A DNA stretch of 39,208 bases, taken from positions 1 to 39,208 of the forward strand of contig CALSCQ010000749.1 of the NCBI GenBank assembly GCA_943704525.1, read 5' to 3'. Shown one piece after another: positions 11,735 to 21,654 of this stretch. The translations under genes and the position numbers were made by a program. The notes below the pieces were generated by a model, which saw only the letters and a program-made list of their open reading frames with translations, was not told the DNA's origin and did no database searches. The stretch's first letter is position 1. Every line of letters starts with the position of its first letter. This DNA is from Pigoraptor vietnamica (Eukaryota; Opisthokonta; Filasterea).

Positions 11735-12172
11735 TTAGGACAGTTGGATAAGTTCAGTAGGGAAGCCAATGCGATATTGGAGTTGACGTAAGGCTCTAAT
11801 GGCAACTTGGGTATCTAAAGTACGAAGAGAGAGAATAAGTTGACCAGAAGGATGCTCAGTCTGATAATGAGAGACAGCCCCTTTACCCTTCCCCATTCTA
11901 ACTTCACTAGGTTTACGAGTAATGGGTTTATAAGGGTAAGTAGTGAAGGAGAATTTACTATTGGATAAAGATACGGCAGCGGAGCGAAAAACACGAGCTA
12001 AGATGAGTTTGAGAATTTCATACTGTTTGTTAGAGAGACGACCAGGGGCGAGGCTGACTAAGGCAACGGTTACTCATTGCCCGTCATGAAGAGTAGGGAG
12101 ATAGGAACAAGAACGACCAATCGGAGGGTGTCCTTTAAAGGCTTTACGAAACTTAAGACGTTTAGGGGTCAT
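11735..12172 (-). CDS. rpl16: Large ribosomal subunit protein uL16
   Basis: uL16 is near the A-site tRNA elbow. The 145-residue product opens MTPKRLKFRKAFKGHPP (family RPKRTKFRKxxKG). It contains YKPITRKPSEVRMGKGKGA, the hallmark PxTx(K/R)PxExRMGxGKG motif, and ends with the ALRxAxxxxPxxTxxI-like segment. It has an ATG start, one internal TGA Trp and a TAA stop. The gene is transcribed ahead of rpl2. Confidence 0.94.
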
Positions 12173-12183
12173 AAAGACGGGAG

Positions 12184-12268
12184 CGGCAGCGATAGGATTC
12201 GAACCTATGAGCCTAAGAAGGCCCTATGCTTAGCAGGCATATGCGATCAGCCACTCTGCCACGCTGCC
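12184..12268 (-). tRNA. trnS: tRNA-Ser (GCU)
   Basis: Type II tRNA with anticodon loop CTGCTAA and a perfect acceptor (GGCAGCG with CGCTGCC). Confidence 0.95.
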
Positions 12269-12273
12269 GCCAG

Positions 12274-12287
12274 AGGAGGAATAGGTG
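12274..12287 (+). promoter_or_regulatory. AGGAGG-like leader before GTG start of nad2
   Basis: AGGAGG at 12274-12279 lies 5 bases before GTG at 12285. An in-frame TAG directly precedes the GTG, which rules out an upstream start. It matches the arrangement before atp9. Confidence 0.45.
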
Positions 12288-13784
12288 GGGTTGAGTTGAG
12301 CAGTAACAATCTATCCAATATTACCTATAGTTAGCATAAGCGTATGGCTACTGTTAGGCGTAAGTGGATCAGCCTTGTATATTAGATATCAGCAGCATTA
12401 CGGGTTTAGGGCGATTTTTCTGACGGGAATAACGATAGCGATTTGATGGGCGTTAGGGCTAAGTGTGAGTTCAGCGTGAACGGGGCTTGAGTGTGAGAGT
12501 CCTCTAGTGAGTGTGAATACATTCAGTACGACGGTGGAGCTCTTTACAATGTGTACCGCAATGGCCGTATTTGTAATGGCCCATAGTTACATAGAGGTGC
12601 GTTCGTTAGACTTATACATATTGGCAGGATTATCGCTAGTTGGGTTATTGATTTTGAATGTATCAAACGACTGGTTGATGTTTTATCTAGCATTAGAATT
12701 GCATAGTTTGTCATTGTATGTCTTAGCAACATTGCGAAGGAACTCGGCAGCAAGTACGGAGGCAGGGCTGAAATACTTTGTGTTAGGTGCGCTATCATCG
12801 GGGGTATTTCTGTTAGGGTTAGCATTAGTCTATTCAGGGACAGGAGCAATGCAGTATGAGGATCTAACTATGGTAACAAGACAGATGAAGACTCACGAGT
12901 TATTACCAATGAGCTTAGGATTGATACTCATACTAAGTGCTTTGCTGTTTAAAGTGGCAGCAGTACCATTCCATTTCTGGGCGCCAGATGTGTACGAAGG
13001 GGCTCCAACATGAGTGACAACATACTTTGCAGCAGTACCAAAGCTAGTAGTAACTCCGTTTTTAGCGAAAATAGTACTATTATTGTCTCATGCATCTATA
13101 GTGAACGAAGTATTATGAGTGAGTGCATTTGGGTCGATATTGTTAGGAGGAATAGCCGGGTTGAACCAAACACGATGGAAACGACTCCTAGCTTATAGTG
13201 CTATATCACATATAGGATTTATGCTGTTGGTGGTACCAGTAGCTACGGCCACATCACTTCATGCCTTATTACTCTATAGCATAACATATGCAATAGTAAC
13301 ATTGTCGCTGTTTGGGACATTAATGACTATTGTAGATCCTCTGAAACGACCAGTGCAATACATATCACAACTCTCAGGCCTTTCACGAACTCGGCCATTA
13401 CTAGCAATAACACTATCAGTGGCCGCATTAGCTGCTGCAGGAATACCACCGCTTATAGGGTTCTATGGCAAATGGTTAGTCTTTCTAGAGCTATTAAGTT
13501 CACACTATCCAGTACTAGCTATTGGTGCATTGTTAGCCTCGGCTATATCAGCATTCTATTATTTAAGACTAGTTCATTTAGTCTTTTTCTCAGAATCAAC
13601 ACTAATGGTGCATAAAGTACTACTCGATGCGGCATTACCAGCGACGAGACTTTCCTTAGTTATGGCTATTCTGTTATCCGTACTGACTCTATGAGTAGTG
13701 CTTTTCAGTGTGTCGTGAGTCTCGGATGGTCTATTCTTCTATACGGCTGTTGTAACGCTTCAATTAACATTAGGTCATAGTTAA
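12285..13784 (+). CDS. nad2: NADH dehydrogenase subunit 2
   Basis: Proton-pumping membrane subunit of complex I. The 499-residue product is made of many hydrophobic helices. Recognisable NuoN/ND2 segments include the helix 5-like FYLALELHSLSLYVLATL (with the conserved Glu), LLFKVAAVPFHFWAPDVYEG, LLAYSAISHIGFMLL and GIPPLIGFYGKWLVF. The start is GTG at 12285, since the frame is closed by TAG just upstream. An AGGAGG-like sequence precedes it. TGA encodes Trp at VYEGAPTW and elsewhere. The stop is TAA. It is followed by a hairpin and a repeat-rich spacer. Confidence 0.95.
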
Positions 13785-13869
13785 CTGCCCATCTGGGTAA
13801 GGGGTTAATGATTTCGTTCAGAGATTCAGCTTGCATTACAACCGCGGAGGGAAGGAATAACTAAGGGGT

Positions 13870-13916
13870 GCGGCGAATAAATTCCTCAGTAAAAAAAATT
13901 ATACTATGGTCGCCGC
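13870..13916 (+). terminator. GC-rich hairpin after nad2
   Basis: GCGGCGA (13870-13876) pairs with TCGCCGC (13910-13916) around a 33-base A-rich loop and is followed by TTTT. It is equivalent in position and geometry to the hairpins after the cox2 cluster and nad3. Confidence 0.5.
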
Positions 13917-13959
13917 TTTTATCTCCAACTTTTAGTATTCTTTTGACCCCAACTTAAGG

Positions 13960-14230
13960 CTCATTTAAGGTTTATTTAGGGTTTATTTAAAGTTTATTGA
14001 TGGTCTTTTTATGGTCTTTTATAGGTTTTATTTAAGGTTTATTTAAGGTTCATTTAAGGTTTATTTAAGGTTTATTTAAGGAACCGTGGGTGTGGGGCGA
14101 CTGGGTTCATTTAAAGTATTTATATAGTTTTTATAAGGTTTATATAGGATTTATATAGTTATATAGGACTCATATAAGAAAAGATTTTATGAGTTTATAT
14201 AGGGAGATATAGGAGGGGTATAGAGGGAAT
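13960..14230. repeat. TTTATTTAAGG-type short repeats between nad2 and cox3
   Basis: Between the convergent nad2 and cox3 genes, GGTTTATTTAAGGTTTATTTA-like units recur about ten times, then give way to TTTATATAGG-like units up to about 14230. The reverse complement (TAAATAAACC) matches the repeats in other spacers. No coding potential is seen. Confidence 0.8.
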
Positions 14231-14268
14231 ATAGGTGATATATAGGGGAGGCGGAAGCGGACAAACCG

Positions 14269-15060
14269 CTATGACCCTCATCAGTAGATTAAAACGTAGA
14301 GGAAGCCTCAGACAACGTCAACGAAATGTCAGTATCACGCACTAGCGGTAAATCCGAAGTGGTGAAGCCGAGTAAAGTGGTGATTGTATAAACGGAATCA
14401 ACAGACAATGAGGAAAGTAGTACCGATGAGTATGTGAAGACCGTGGAACCCTGTAGCCATGAAGAAAGTAGCACCGTATACAGAATCAGATATTGTAAAG
14501 GGAGCTTCAATATATTCGTAGGCTTGTAGAGCAGTGAAGGCAGCACCTAGTAGAATAGTGAGCCCTAAACTAAGGAGTGCATCACTACGAGCGCCAGAGA
14601 TAATAGAATGGTGAGCTCACGTGACTGTGGCACCCGAAGTTAATAAAATTGCGGTATTTAATAAAGGAACTTCTGTTGGGTCTAAAGTAACAACACCAGT
14701 GGGAGGTCAGACTGAGCCTAACTGAATAGCTGGAGCTAAGCTGGCATGTAGGAACGCTCAGAAGAACGAAAAGAAGAACATAACTTCCGTTATAATGAAG
14801 AGTAACATACCTAAAGAGAGTCCAGATTGTACGGCAGCAGTATGCGCACCTTCGTAAGTAGCTTCACGAACAACGTCACGTCATCACACATAGAAAGTGA
14901 CAAGTAGAGTGACAAATCCACCCAAGAGTAGAGTGCTTCCGAGAGTATACCCGTGCATAAAGAGAACGCCGCCTGCAGTTAAACCGAGCGCTGCGCCAGA
15001 ACCAAGAAGGGGTCACGGACTAGGAGTGACAAGGTGGTAAGGATGCCGTTGTACAGACAT
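14269..15060 (-). CDS. cox3: Cytochrome c oxidase subunit 3
   Basis: Core structural subunit of complex IV in the inner membrane. The 263-residue product starts [17 protein letters not shown], the classic opening. It continues with [39 protein letters not shown], the [19 protein letters not shown] segment and a C-terminal [17 protein letters not shown]. Trp residues are mostly TGA. ATG at 15060 fits the family; an in-frame ATG eight codons upstream (15084) is possible but unconserved. The stop is TAG. Confidence 0.96.
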
Positions 15061-15089
15061 TTGTATGAGTGGTTTCACTACCATAATTA

Positions 15090-15162
15090 CGGTTCCAGCG
15101 GGGATCGAACCCGCAACCAGTCGGTTAACAGCCGAACGCTCTACCATACAAGCTCTAGAACC
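15090..15162 (-). tRNA. trnN: tRNA-Asn (GUU)
   Basis: Anticodon loop CTGTTAA. The acceptor is fully paired (GGTTCTA with TGGAACC, one U:G). Confidence 0.95.
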
Positions 15163-15184
15163 GAACGCAACGATACTAGTGTAA

Positions 15185-15254
15185 TGCAAGGTAGACTAAG
15201 TGAAGTCTCTGGATTCATACTCCAGCCATAGCGGTTCGAGTCCGCTCCTTGCAA
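15185..15254 (+). tRNA. trnM: tRNA-Met (CAU), copy 2
   Basis: The anticodon loop TTCATAC gives CAU. The acceptor is perfect (TGCAAGG with CCTTGCA). Probably an elongator, or a CAU isoleucine tRNA; not decidable here. Confidence 0.92.
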
Positions 15255-15258
15255 TTCG

Positions 15259-15329
15259 GCATCAGTAGTTTAGAGGCAGAACGAGAGCCTTCCAAGCTCA
15301 CGGCACGAGTTCGATTCTCGTCTGATGCA
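15259..15329 (+). tRNA. trnG: tRNA-Gly (UCC)
   Basis: Anticodon loop CTTCCAA. The acceptor is perfect (GCATCAG with CTGATGC). Confidence 0.95.
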
Positions 15330-15349
15330 TTGCAATAGAGTCCTTTAAA

Positions 15350-15421
15350 GGGCCCTTAGCTTAACGATAGAGCATCTGCCTTCTAAGCAGAGTAGTATTG
15401 GTTTGACTCCAGTAGGGCTCA
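15350..15421 (+). tRNA. trnR: tRNA-Arg (UCU)
   Basis: The anticodon loop CTTCTAA gives UCU for AGR codons. The acceptor is paired, with one G:U. Confidence 0.94.
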
Positions 15422-15478
15422 TGCCTGAGTGGAACATTCGATACGAGAGCTCAAGCCTGGGTGGTACTAATGAGATTA

Positions 15479-15551
15479 GGGCTGTTAGCTTAGTTGGAAG
15501 AGCACCTGCCTTACAAGCAGCGAGACGTAGGTTCAACCCCTACACCGCCCA
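15479..15551 (+). tRNA. trnV: tRNA-Val (UAC)
   Basis: Anticodon loop CTTACAA. The acceptor pairs except for U:C at 5:68. Confidence 0.93.
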
Positions 15552-15575
15552 GGGTTGTCCCCGCCCAATCACTAA

Positions 15576-16538
15576 ATGGCATTCATATTAGATCTATCAG
15601 CATACCTAATAGTAGTTGTTCCAACATTAATTGCTATGGCTTACCTTACATTAGCGGAACGTAAGGTCCTTGCGGCAATTCAAATGCGTAAGGGCCCGAA
15701 CGTAGTGGGTATACTCGGAGTCCTTCAACCTTTTGCTGACGCGTTAAAACTCCTAGTGAAAGAGGCGATACTACCGGCTCAAGCAAATAGAATACTATTT
15801 TTACTAGCTCCAGTACTAAGTTTAACTCTAGCGATACTAGTACTAGTAATTCTACCGTTTGGCCCGGGGTTAGTACTAGCTGAGTTAGATCTAGGTGTTC
15901 TATATCTATTCGGCGTATCAGCGTTAGGAGTCTACTCAGTTATTCTTGCTGGGTGAACTAGTAACTCGAAATATGCGTTCTTAGGTGCTTTACGGTCGAC
16001 AGCACAGATGATTAGCTATGATGTTTCCTTAGGTCTTGTTCTTCTCTCAGTAGTAATAGCTGTTGGAACCTTAAACGTGCATGAAATAGTTAACGCTCAA
16101 GCAGAACTAGCATACGTATGAGCATTATGACCGGCGGCCGTACTATTCTTTATCTCATCACTATGTGAGGCACATAGAGCACCGTTTGACAATCAAGAAG
16201 CAGAATCTGAATTAGTATCAGGATACAACATAGAGTATGGATCTATGATATTTGCTCTATTCTTCCTAGCCGAATATCTCCACATTATAGCTCTATCATT
16301 TCTATCAGCCGTACTATTTTTAGGTGGTTGAAACTCACCGCTCGAAATAATTCCAGTACCAGGCGTAGTATGACTTTCGCTGAAGATCAGCATAGTAATG
16401 TTCGCATTCATATGAGTGCGTGCCGCCTACCCACGACTAAGATTTGACCAACTAATGCATCTCACATGAAAAAGCTATTTACCATACGCATTAGTCCAAT
16501 TAGTATTTCTAGGTGGGCTACTACTCGTTTTCTATTAA
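15576..16538 (+). CDS. nad1: NADH dehydrogenase subunit 1
   Basis: Complex I subunit that shapes the quinone channel. The 320-residue product starts [16 protein letters not shown] and contains [36 protein letters not shown] and [20 protein letters not shown], followed by GYNIEYG, all highly conserved ND1 segments in order. TGA encodes Trp at AGW and other sites. ATG at 15576, 25 bases after tRNA-Val. TAA stop two bases before nad3. Confidence 0.97.
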
Positions 16539-16540
16539 GT

Positions 16541-16900
16541 ATGCTTTCACTATCGAGCTACCATCATTTTGTACTGCTTATAGTAACTAGTCTCCTCCTC
16601 GCTGGTGTTATAGCCTTAGCTTCTTTTACCCTACAGTCGGCAACTAGAACAGCTGAAAAAGTTAGTACTTACGAGTGTGGCTTTGAGCCTATGTCGGATG
16701 CCCGTCAAGAGTTTGACGTTAAGTTCTTTGTGGTAGCATTGCTATTCATAGTGTTCGATCTAGAAATAGCTTATCTATTCCCATGAGCGGTCTTACCAGT
16801 GCCACTAGCCATTCCGTATGGGGCAGTACTAGGGTTTCTACTAATACTAGCAGTAGGGTTAGTATATGAATGAGTACGAGGAGGGTTAGAGTGACAATAA
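16541..16900 (+). CDS. nad3: NADH dehydrogenase subunit 3
   Basis: Small membrane subunit of complex I. The 119-residue product shows [20 protein letters not shown], with the conserved Cys of the active/deactive-switch loop, and [17 protein letters not shown]. These are diagnostic for ND3. The start ATG is two bases after the nad1 stop, so the two are one transcript unit. The last codons hold two TGA Trp. It is followed by a GC-rich hairpin. Confidence 0.96.
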
Positions 16901-16908
16901 TACGCCAA

Positions 16909-16956
16909 GGCGGCGGTTTTTCGTAGGAGGAGAGCCAATTCGTTGGATCCGCCGCC
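16909..16956 (+). terminator. GC-rich hairpin after nad3
   Basis: GGCGGCGG (16909-16916) pairs with CCGCCGCC (16949-16956) around a 32-base loop, beginning 8 bases after the nad3 stop. It is the third member of a set with nearly constant loop length (32-35). Confidence 0.5.
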
Positions 16957-17169
16957 CACACAATACCAGAGGAGGTATGAGGAGACGTAGGTATAAAAAG
17001 TGCGGTAGGAACCAGAATAGCAGATAAGATTGCTGCAAGGGGGAAGAGACAAGCATAAGTATTGTAGATAAGGATATGAGGACTATAGAGAGAACAGAAA
17101 AGGGTGGATAGAGAGCGGTAGGAAATTGGCTGGTTTTGTCTATAGGTTTATATAGTAAGTACAAGGGAG

Positions 17170-17465
17170 AGCGAAAAAGGTGTGAGAAAGAGGGCAAAAA
17201 AGGTGTGAGAGGGCGGAAAAAGGTGTGAGAACTACCGGCCTAAGAAGTTGTGTGGTGCGGACTAAAATGGTGTGAGAAGGCGAAAAAGGTGTGAGAAACC
17301 TCGAGCTATTTATGTTGTGAGAAATCTCGAAGTGAGCGCTAAAATGGTGTGTGAACGCGAAAAAAAAGGTGAGAGAAACCTCGAGCTAATTATGTTGTGA
17401 GAAACCCCGTTGTGAGCGCTAAAAAGGTGTGAGAACCTCTGAGCGAAAATGGTGTGTGAACTCCT
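17170..17465. repeat. GGTGTGAGAA-type repeats between nad3 and rps12
   Basis: AAAAGGTGTGAGAA and close variants (ATGGTGTGTGAA, ATGTTGTGAGAA) recur at irregular 15-60-base spacing at least nine times. Several are followed by CCTCGAGCTA. The spacer lies between plus-strand nad3 and minus-strand rps12. No gene is seen from 16957 to 17497 on either strand. Confidence 0.8.
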
Positions 17466-17497
17466 CAGGAGAGAGTTCCACACTCGGAGAGCCACGG

Positions 17498-17869
17498 CTA
17501 AGCCGCTGGGCGTTTTACTCCATAGAGAGATCTTCCTCGAACACGTTGATAGACTGGAGTACAATCTAACTTCCCTCTAATCACTTTATACCTAAGCCCG
17601 GGCAAATCTTTAGTTTTACCTCCACGGATGAGTACTGAGGCGTGTTCTTGGAGTTGATGCCCAATGCCTGGTATATATACTAGATAATTAACACGATCAA
17701 TCTTTACACGAGCTATTTTACGCTGTGCTGAGTTTGGCTTCTTAGGCTTCATAATCATTACCTTTATACATAGACCTTTACGTTGCGGCCGTCCATTTAA
17801 CGCGGGCGTTGCACTTTTCTTCGCCACCTTACTAATCTGTTTACGAAGTAACTGATTGAGGCTTGCCAT
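17498..17869 (-). CDS. rps12: Small ribosomal subunit protein uS12
   Basis: uS12 is part of the decoding centre. The 123-residue product starts [20 protein letters not shown] and contains [51 protein letters not shown] and [18 protein letters not shown], the full S12 pattern at the usual length. The start ATG is 9 bases downstream of tRNA-Asp; a longer frame through the tRNA gene is rejected. The stop is TAG-free and clean, and TGA is not needed inside the gene. Confidence 0.97.
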   Translation of the reverse strand: MASLNQLLRKQISKVAKKSATPALNGRPQRKGLCIKVMIMKPKKPNSAQRKIARVKIDRVNYLVYIPGIGHQLQEHASVLIRGGKTKDLPGLRYKVIRGKLDCTPVYQRVRGRSLYGVKRPAA

Positions 17870-17877
17870 TCTTAATG

Positions 17878-17950
17878 CGTGATAGGTAGGGATTGAACCT
17901 ACGACCTTCTGCGTGACAAGCAAACGTTCTGCCTACTGAACTACTACCAC
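17878..17950 (-). tRNA. trnD: tRNA-Asp (GUC)
   Basis: The anticodon loop TTGTCAC gives GUC. The acceptor is fully paired, with one G:U. Confidence 0.94.
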
Positions 17951-17962
17951 GGAACGTACCCC

Positions 17963-18808
17963 TTACGAGGGGGCCCCTTTTGCGAACATCAATACTCTAT
18001 TGTTAATGACTAACGGTTGAGACTGATATCAAGGATAAAGTATGGCTCGACGACTCGGTGCTCATTTCTTATCTAGCTCTAATTTACGTTGTGGCCCCCT
18101 CTTTCGACCTCAATTACGCCCCCACTTTCGACCTTGACGTCAACCTCTCTTTGTTACTCTTGAACGGACTCTAACTCTCACTCTCTTACGTTTTCTTCTA
18201 AGTTGTCTATACTCAAGTAGCTTCAATACGGCATAGACAGATGGTATCGATGCACTCGATCTGCCGGCTGCTTGACTTAATGTCTTCAGTATCAGAGCTA
18301 TAGAACGACGTTTTCTTAAGACAGATACTAATGGTTCTATTTTACTTCCCACCTCCTTTATATGATACTTTACTTGTCGTGAGGCTCACAAAGACCGTAC
18401 TCATCGTGACTGGAACAACGCTCCACCCGTACCTAAGAGGCAATAACCTTTAGTACCATATTGAGACTTTATCAAATTGGCTAAGGCTTGTCGTTGAATG
18501 GTTGTTCCTTGCACTCTTAACACCCGCTTTATTCAATAACGATACTTCAAATCGGATGCACGTCCTATATATCGATATCTTAATCTAGTAACAAATTGCC
18601 GATAGATAAACCGCTTTCGTTTAAATCAATGTATAGAGCCACGAGCTATTTTACTACGAACTTCAGCACGTCGTCTTTGGAGCCGTCATGCTCACTGTAG
18701 ATCACCTATTCGTTTATAGTACTGATTCAGTACTCGTTTATTCATAGTTACGATTAAAGAGGGATAACCTCTATTATTAGCCCTAGCTTTCAATTTGTGT
18801 CAGCTCAT
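17963..18808 (-). CDS. Unassigned basic ORF (281 aa), probably ribosomal
   Basis: The frame is open for 282 codons with UGA = Trp, from an ATG 5 bases after the rps13 stop to a TAA just before tRNA-Asp. The product is very rich in Arg and Lys, including the runs RRKRKRVRVRVRSRV and KWGRNWGRKRG near the C terminus, with no clear membrane helix. It sits between rps13 and rps12, where mitochondrial genomes often keep rps11, rps4 or rps7. It lacks the uS11 GPGxGR and uS7 GGxxYQVP motifs. A short stretch around SASIPSVYAVLKLLEYRQ is weakly reminiscent of the S4 RNA-binding domain, so divergent rps4 is the best guess, but it is unproven. Confidence 0.7.
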
Positions 18809-18813
18809 CGTTA

Positions 18814-19296
18814 TTAAGTTCCTAATAGTTTAAGTACTCGTACTCGCCCTATTCTACGTTGAGTATGAGCATTACTACTAGTTCGTTGCCCACGTACTGG
18901 AAGCCCAGCTAGATGGCGGCCTCCCGAGCGATGTTTAGTACGAATAAAATGTTTAAATCGTCGTATCAAAGTATGCCTTAGTTTGTCCCCCATAGCCATA
19001 GTAAACACGATAGGGAGAGCTACCCCCTTAGGACTATATCTATTACCACGAGCTGGATAGAAATAGCGTCCTTCTTCTATAGGAGCATCTGAGGAACCTC
19101 TATTGAGCAGTTCAAAGAGGTGAAGAAGACGTTGACGAATTGAGTATGAGAGTTCCCCTACACGGCGAGTTTCCTTAATGCCTAAGTAACTAATGATAGC
19201 GAGAGCGTTAGCCTTATTACATCCCGGTAAACGGGTCAATGCGAGTCATAGTGGATCGTTATATGGTACTTTCACGCCTAATCAACGTACGTACAT
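18814..19296 (-). CDS. rps13: Small ribosomal subunit protein uS13
   Basis: uS13 is in the head of the small subunit and contacts the P-site tRNA. The 160-residue product starts MYVRWLGVKVPYNDPLW (family ILGVxLPxNK), with a GCNKANALAIISYLGI helix-turn region. Its C-terminal block HRSGGRHLAGLPVRGQRTSS with NAHTQRR matches the GLRHRRGLPVRGQRTxTNAR signature. The start is ATG at 19296; the N-terminal part carries two TGA Trp codons, which would hide this start under the standard code. An insertion of about 25 residues in the middle (EEGRYFYPARGNRYS) is unusual. Confidence 0.92.
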
Positions 19297-19307
19297 AAGA
19301 ACTTTAG

Positions 19308-19381
19308 TGAGCCGCGGAGGGGTTGAACCTCCAACTTCCTAGTTATGAGCCAGGCGATTTGCCTAGTTAATCTAGCGGCTC
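19308..19381 (-). tRNA. trnM: tRNA-Met (CAU), copy 3
   Basis: The anticodon loop CTCATAA is the form seen in bacterial initiator and CAU isoleucine tRNAs. The acceptor is perfect (GAGCCGC with GCGGCTC). Exact role undecided. Confidence 0.92.
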
Positions 19382-19384
19382 TTC

Positions 19385-19466
19385 TGAGGACGGTAGGACT
19401 CGAACCTACATGTTTTCTAACACTACTTTCTAAGAGTAGCGTGTCTACCTATTCCACCACGTCCCC
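19385..19466 (-). tRNA. trnL: tRNA-Leu (UAG)
   Basis: Type II tRNA with anticodon loop CTTAGAA. The acceptor is paired, with one G:U. Confidence 0.94.
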
Positions 19467-19471
19467 TTTAC

Positions 19472-19543
19472 TGGCTCGTAGCTCAATGGTAGAGCACCTC
19501 CCTTCGAAGGAGTTGGTTGCGAGTTCAACTCTCGCCGGGCTCT
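19472..19543 (+). tRNA. trnR: tRNA-Arg (UCG)
   Basis: The anticodon loop CTTCGAA gives UCG. The 1:72 pair is U:C; 2-7 pair with two wobbles. Its 3' end abuts the 3' end of rrnS on the other strand. Confidence 0.93.
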
Positions 19544-19544
19544 T

Positions 19545-21590
19545 AGTTTCATCCTCCTGCGACACCTTCCGGCACCGCAACCGTGTTACGACTTACACGG
19601 GATCACGGGTCTTTGGCTATTACGTTCCATCGAGGTAGAACAGCTCGGTTTGCTCACCTGAGTCCTACTTAGCTATTAAAATCCTCGAGATTGTTGTTCG
19701 ACAAAGACCTCTGCTTTCCCGCGGTGACGGGCGATTAATACGAAGAGTATGGATTCATTCACCTCAGCGCTCTGCTCTGAGATTACTACCGACTCCTACT
19801 TCACGGACCCTATTGCAGAGTCCGATCCGTACTATGAATCAAGTTTAGTGATGTCCTGAGTCACCCCAAGACTGCTTATTAGCTTGATCATTGTCGCACA
19901 ATGACGGCCCCTATCATGAGGGTCATGAGGGCTTACAGTGATTCCCATCTAGATAGCCTACCTAGAGAGAGTTGCGTTCGTTTCAACAAAAGGCCCACAG
20001 CGAACTGTTACGTTCACTATGGTTACACAGTGCCGTCCTCTACTCTAGTATGGAGGGATCCACCAATAGCTTCGGTCTACTCGGTGTCCTACTTCCGCGT
20101 AAACCTACCTGCAAAGCCGTATCCATCCGGCACGGTATATCTACTATGGACTACTCTTCGCCATTCTTGCTACGTGCCTCTATCCAACCAGCTATTGTAG
20201 TGGTTGTCATCACGGTACCGACTATGACACATGGACCTGTCATAGTTTATCCTTAGTAGTAGTGGCCTCGCACATACCCTTACGTTCAGCCAATTCCTTA
20301 GCTTACTAAACCACTTTCAGTACTAAGAAACAATAATGCTAAATAAGCGTTTGGTGTGGGTGGCGAGTCCCGCCTCATTAGCATACAACTGTGGGTTCTT
20401 TTCAGCACTTAAGCCAACACCTTAGCAGCACGAACTTACAATAGCCATGCAGCACCTGCGTAATCCTTGGTTAAGCCGTGTTAAGGCTGCCTACGATTCG
20501 TACAAGACAGGGTAAGGTTTCTCGCGGTTTATCGCATTAAGTATCATGCCTCGCCGGTGGAGTACTCAACCGATTTGCTCTTTGAGTTTCACACTTGCGT
20601 GACTACTCTCCTGGTGAAGCCGTTCAACCGTTGGGCTACCTGCTTATATTCAACAGGTCGGCTCATAGTTATCTGCACGGACTACGCGGGTATCAAATCC
20701 GCTCTGCTCCCCGTGCCTTCGCGCTTTCTGAGTCAGTATTTAGCCGAAGTCTGTCTTCACCGTTGGTCTTCCGCCGATTCTCACTGGTTGTCACACCTCC
20801 TTTCGACGTTCCGACTTCGTACTGTATACTCTAGTTTGCGTGATAGGGAGTTGTGACGTCCGCTATCAGCAGAGTCTTGCACTTATTGAGTACCTCTTCT
20901 GCTATCCGGACCTTCCTGACCTTAAGGCAATTCCTTCGATTCTCTCGATAGACCGCAGCGTCCCTCATTAAGGCTACTCCGTCATGGCTATTTGTTGGAC
21001 TCACTATTAATGAGCTTCCCTTTCATAAGCTAGACCATCCTCAATTGGCGCACTTTACACCTAGTTGTTCTGCCTAAGACTCAGAGCTCTCGTATAACCG
21101 CGTCTGCTGGCACGAGTATTGGACGCTCTTCGATGGTGACCGGTCATCATCATTGACGGCCTCCTGTGGGGTTTACAGCGTTAGCCTTCCAAGTACTCCG
21201 GTTACTCCACCTTTTACAGCGTGCTACCCTTTCGTTGTGCCTCTTGACATCCCCCGGGCATTCTCGCTGGTTCAGACTTTCGTCCAGTGACCAAGATCCC
21301 TCACTGCTGCCACAGTTACCTGTGTCGGGCCCGTTTTCCAGTGCCCGTGTGGCCGTTCACCCGTTAAGGCCGGCTCCGTACCTAGCTTGATATGTGCCAA
21401 CTACTGGTACGCACTACTGTTGCCTCAGTCCGTATCTAACTCGATTTTATCTATCGAACGGTATTCTCCAGACCTTAGACCGAGGGGTTCCATTAGCTAC
21501 ACTCACCCGTACGCCTTAGTTACCTAATGACTTGCATGTGTTAGGCGGAATGCTAGCCTTCAGGCTCAGCCAGAGCAAAACTGATTCTAT
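19545..21590 (-). rRNA. rrnS: Mitochondrial small subunit rRNA
   Basis: The 16S-type rRNA of the mitoribosome. On the minus strand it carries the universal sites. The complement of ACGGGCGATTAATAC near 19720-19735 is the 1400-region, and GTTACGACTT lies near the 3' end. The 530 loop is at about 21095-21120, and the 5' GGCTGAGCC-like element is near 21560. At about 2.05 kb it is some 500 bases longer than bacterial 16S, so variable regions are expanded. The 3' end has a GGAA-capped helix 45, but no CCTCC anti-Shine-Dalgarno was found. Ends are approximate (about 15 bases). Confidence 0.93.
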
Positions 21591-21654
21591 CATTTCTTTC
21601 CATTACTTCCCATACTCACCTCCACTCGACCTACTCCTACCCCTTTCGACCCCC

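Noticed and set aside
14289-14546. An 85-codon minus-strand ORF, hydrophobic
   Set aside because: Alternate frame of cox3, whose proper frame continues to a TAG at 14269.
15422-15478. TGCCTGAGTGGAAC-like string that looks like a tRNA 5' half
   Set aside because: There is no matching T arm or acceptor 3' strand before tRNA-Val.
19901-21390. ORFs of 74-106 codons at 19.9-21.4 kb
   Set aside because: They overlap conserved rrnS sequence.
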